From an uncultured Lentibacter sp. (GTDB taxonomy: Bacteria > Pseudomonadota > Alphaproteobacteria > Rhodobacterales > Rhodobacteraceae): a DNA stretch of 64,000 bases. Every line of letters starts with the position of its first letter. Position 1 is the stretch's first letter. Where the stretch lies: assembly GCA_947497495.1 (NCBI GenBank), contig CANMGT010000001.1:930001-994000 (forward strand), given 5' to 3'. Position numbers and translations under genes: made by a program. Of the stretch, positions 62,769 through 64,000 are shown piece after piece. The notes below the pieces were generated by a model. The model ran no database searches, had not been told where the DNA came from, and was given only the letters and a program-made list of their open reading frames with translations.

Positions 62769-64000
62769 TTATCCATTCTTGGCCGTCAGGGCCGCGTCGC
62801 GCATCTGGCTCAGCGTGACGCCCGGCGTAAGTGCCTCAGGCGATACATTTAAATCCAGCACAGCGCCGGTTTTCGAGGCTAAAGCGCGCTCGAAAGCCGC
62901 CGCAAAATCTTCCGTGCGTTCGACACGTTCGCCGTGAAAGCCATAGGCCCGTGCCAAAGCCGCAAAGTCTGGGCTGATCATATCGGTGCCGGACACGCGG
63001 GCAGGGTAGTGCCGCTCCTGGTGTGCGCGAATCGTGCCGTAGATACCGTTGTTGACGATCAGCACAATCGGCTGCGCCCCTGCCTGTGCCGCGCTCGCCA
63101 GCTCCTGACAGTTCATCTGGAAATCACCGTCGCCCGCATAGCACACCACGCAACGCTCGGGGTGCGCCACCTTGGCCGCAATCGCGGCGGGCAGCCCATA
63201 GCCCATGGCGCCTGACTGGGGGGCAAGCAGCTTGGCATTCGGCCCGAAGAGGAAAAACTTGTTCGGCCAGACCGCGAAGTTGCCCGCGCCATTTGTCAGG
63301 ATGGCATCGTCAGGCAACACGCTGCGCAAGTGCTCGGTCACGCGGGCCATATCAACAGGCGAGGGCTGCTCAGGCGCTTGCAGGCTGATCTCGAAATCAG
63401 CGCGGCAAGCTTCGCGCCATTCGCTCCAGTCACCTTTCACAGGTTCAAGCGCGTGGGCAAAGGCATTTGGCCCTGCGATGACGCCAAGCTCGGGGCGGTA
63501 AATCTTGCCGATCTCCTCGGCCGAGGCATGCACATGAATGATCTTCTGTTTGGCTTCCGGCACTTCAAAAAGCGTGTAGCCATCGGTTGTCATCTCGCCA
63601 AAGCGCACGTTGACAGCCAGCACAACGTCGGCAGCACCGATGATGCGTTTCACATGCGCAGGCATGCCAACACCTGCCTCGCCTGCGTAAACATCAGAGA
63701 AGTTGTCAAACTGGTCTTGATAGCGAAACGCCGCCAGCACGGGGATGTCAGACGCCTCGGCAAAGGCCTGCATCGCTGCGCGCCCCTTGGCGCTCCAGTT
63801 GCAGCCGCCCAGCAAAATAACAGGGCGCGCAGCCTCGCTAAGCAAAGCCAGTGTTACGTCTGTCGCACCCTGCGTGGGCGCTGGCTCGCGAATGTCGGCA
63901 GGCCCGCTGATGGGCGTGGTGTCTGTCAGGCTTGTCAGCATGTCCTCGGGCAAGGCGACAACAACAGGCCCCGGCCGCCCGCTCACAGCCATCGTCCAGG
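62769..64000 (-). CDS. Thiamine-diphosphate-dependent enzyme, acetolactate-synthase-like, C-terminal part (runs off the window)
   Basis: The N-terminal third lies right of the window. The visible 410 residues include SGRPGPVVVALPEDML, the central domain (ARPVILLGGCNWSAKGRAAM), and the C-terminal ThDP-binding domain with GAMGYGLPAAIAAK and CYAGDGDFQMNCQELASAA, where GDGDFQMN is the ThDP/magnesium motif, followed by VLIVNNGIYGTIRAHQERHY. It resembles acetolactate synthase large subunit or an oxo-acid decarboxylase. No small regulatory subunit gene follows, so it may not be the biosynthetic AHAS. It ends 57 bases before the second transglutaminase gene, in the same direction. Confidence 0.87.
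   Translation of the reverse strand, partial: WTMAVSGRPGPVVVALPEDMLTSLTDTTPISGPADIREPAPTQGATDVTLALLSEAARPVILLGGCNWSAKGRAAMQAFAEASDIPVLAAFRYQDQFDNFSDVYAGEAGVGMPAHVKRIIGAADVVLAVNVRFGEMTTDGYTLFEVPEAKQKIIHVHASAEEIGKIYRPELGVIAGPNAFAHALEPVKGDWSEWREACRADFEISLQAPEQPSPVDMARVTEHLRSVLPDDAILTNGAGNFAVWPNKFFLFGPNAKLLAPQSGAMGYGLPAAIAAKVAHPERCVVCYAGDGDFQMNCQELASAAQAGAQPIVLIVNNGIYGTIRAHQERHYPARVSGTDMISPDFAALARAYGFHGERVERTEDFAAAFERALASKTGAVLDLNVSPEALTPGVTLSQMRDAALTAKNG

Overview
The window looks like a chromosomal segment of a marine alphaproteobacterium of the Roseobacter group (Rhodobacteraceae). The signs are a three-gene petABC cytochrome bc1 operon with a twin-arginine Rieske leader, a DUF2793 protein of the phage/GTA type, many RTX repeats, tightly overlapping ATGA gene junctions, and alphaproteobacterial versions of ThiBPQ, MtaB, DapF and the Anbu operon. 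This placement rests on gene content only; no database search was possible.

Layout. 0-15 kb is mostly housekeeping: the end of an AEC transporter, aroC, two unrecognised proteins, a TPP-riboswitch-controlled thiBPQ thiamine importer, an MFS permease, petABC, a remnant of a GyrI-like gene, and a small run of a PhnD-like binding protein, two GSTs and a PaiB-like protein. About 15-51 kb is a large surface-polysaccharide region. It has a GT61 enzyme, a hydrolase-sulfotransferase-sulfotransferase fusion, GT2-GT4 fusions, more glycosyltransferases, an acetyltransferase, an ABC-type capsule exporter (KpsE/T/M-like), an RTX beta-propeller protein, a serralysin-like RTX protease, the four dTDP-rhamnose genes with a methyltransferase among them, a WcbI-like protein, a GT32-like protein, five stand-alone sulfotransferase-fold proteins, a DUF2793/beta-helix spike-like protein and manC. 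51-64 kb returns to conserved genes: mtaB-dapF, tRNA-Lys(UUU), a cobalamin-riboswitch-like leader ahead of a DUF2946 gene and a FecCD-type ABC importer, a secreted WYL-like protein, the complete Anbu operon (Anbu, two transglutaminases, alpha-E protein, circularly permuted ATP-grasp) and a partial ThDP-dependent enzyme.

How the genes fit together. RmlA-D would make dTDP-L-rhamnose and ManC GDP-mannose. The glycosyltransferases would assemble a glycan, the sulfotransferase, acetyltransferase and methyltransferase enzymes would decorate it, and KpsE/T/M would export it. Seven sulfotransferase-fold domains in six proteins within about 33 kb make a heavily sulfated capsule or exopolysaccharide the most interesting hypothesis here. 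The initiating transferase, the outer-membrane exporter (KpsD/Wza) and KpsC/KpsS are not in the window, and neither is a type I secretion system for the RTX proteins. A 10-C tract at the start of the kpsE-like gene could make export phase variable.
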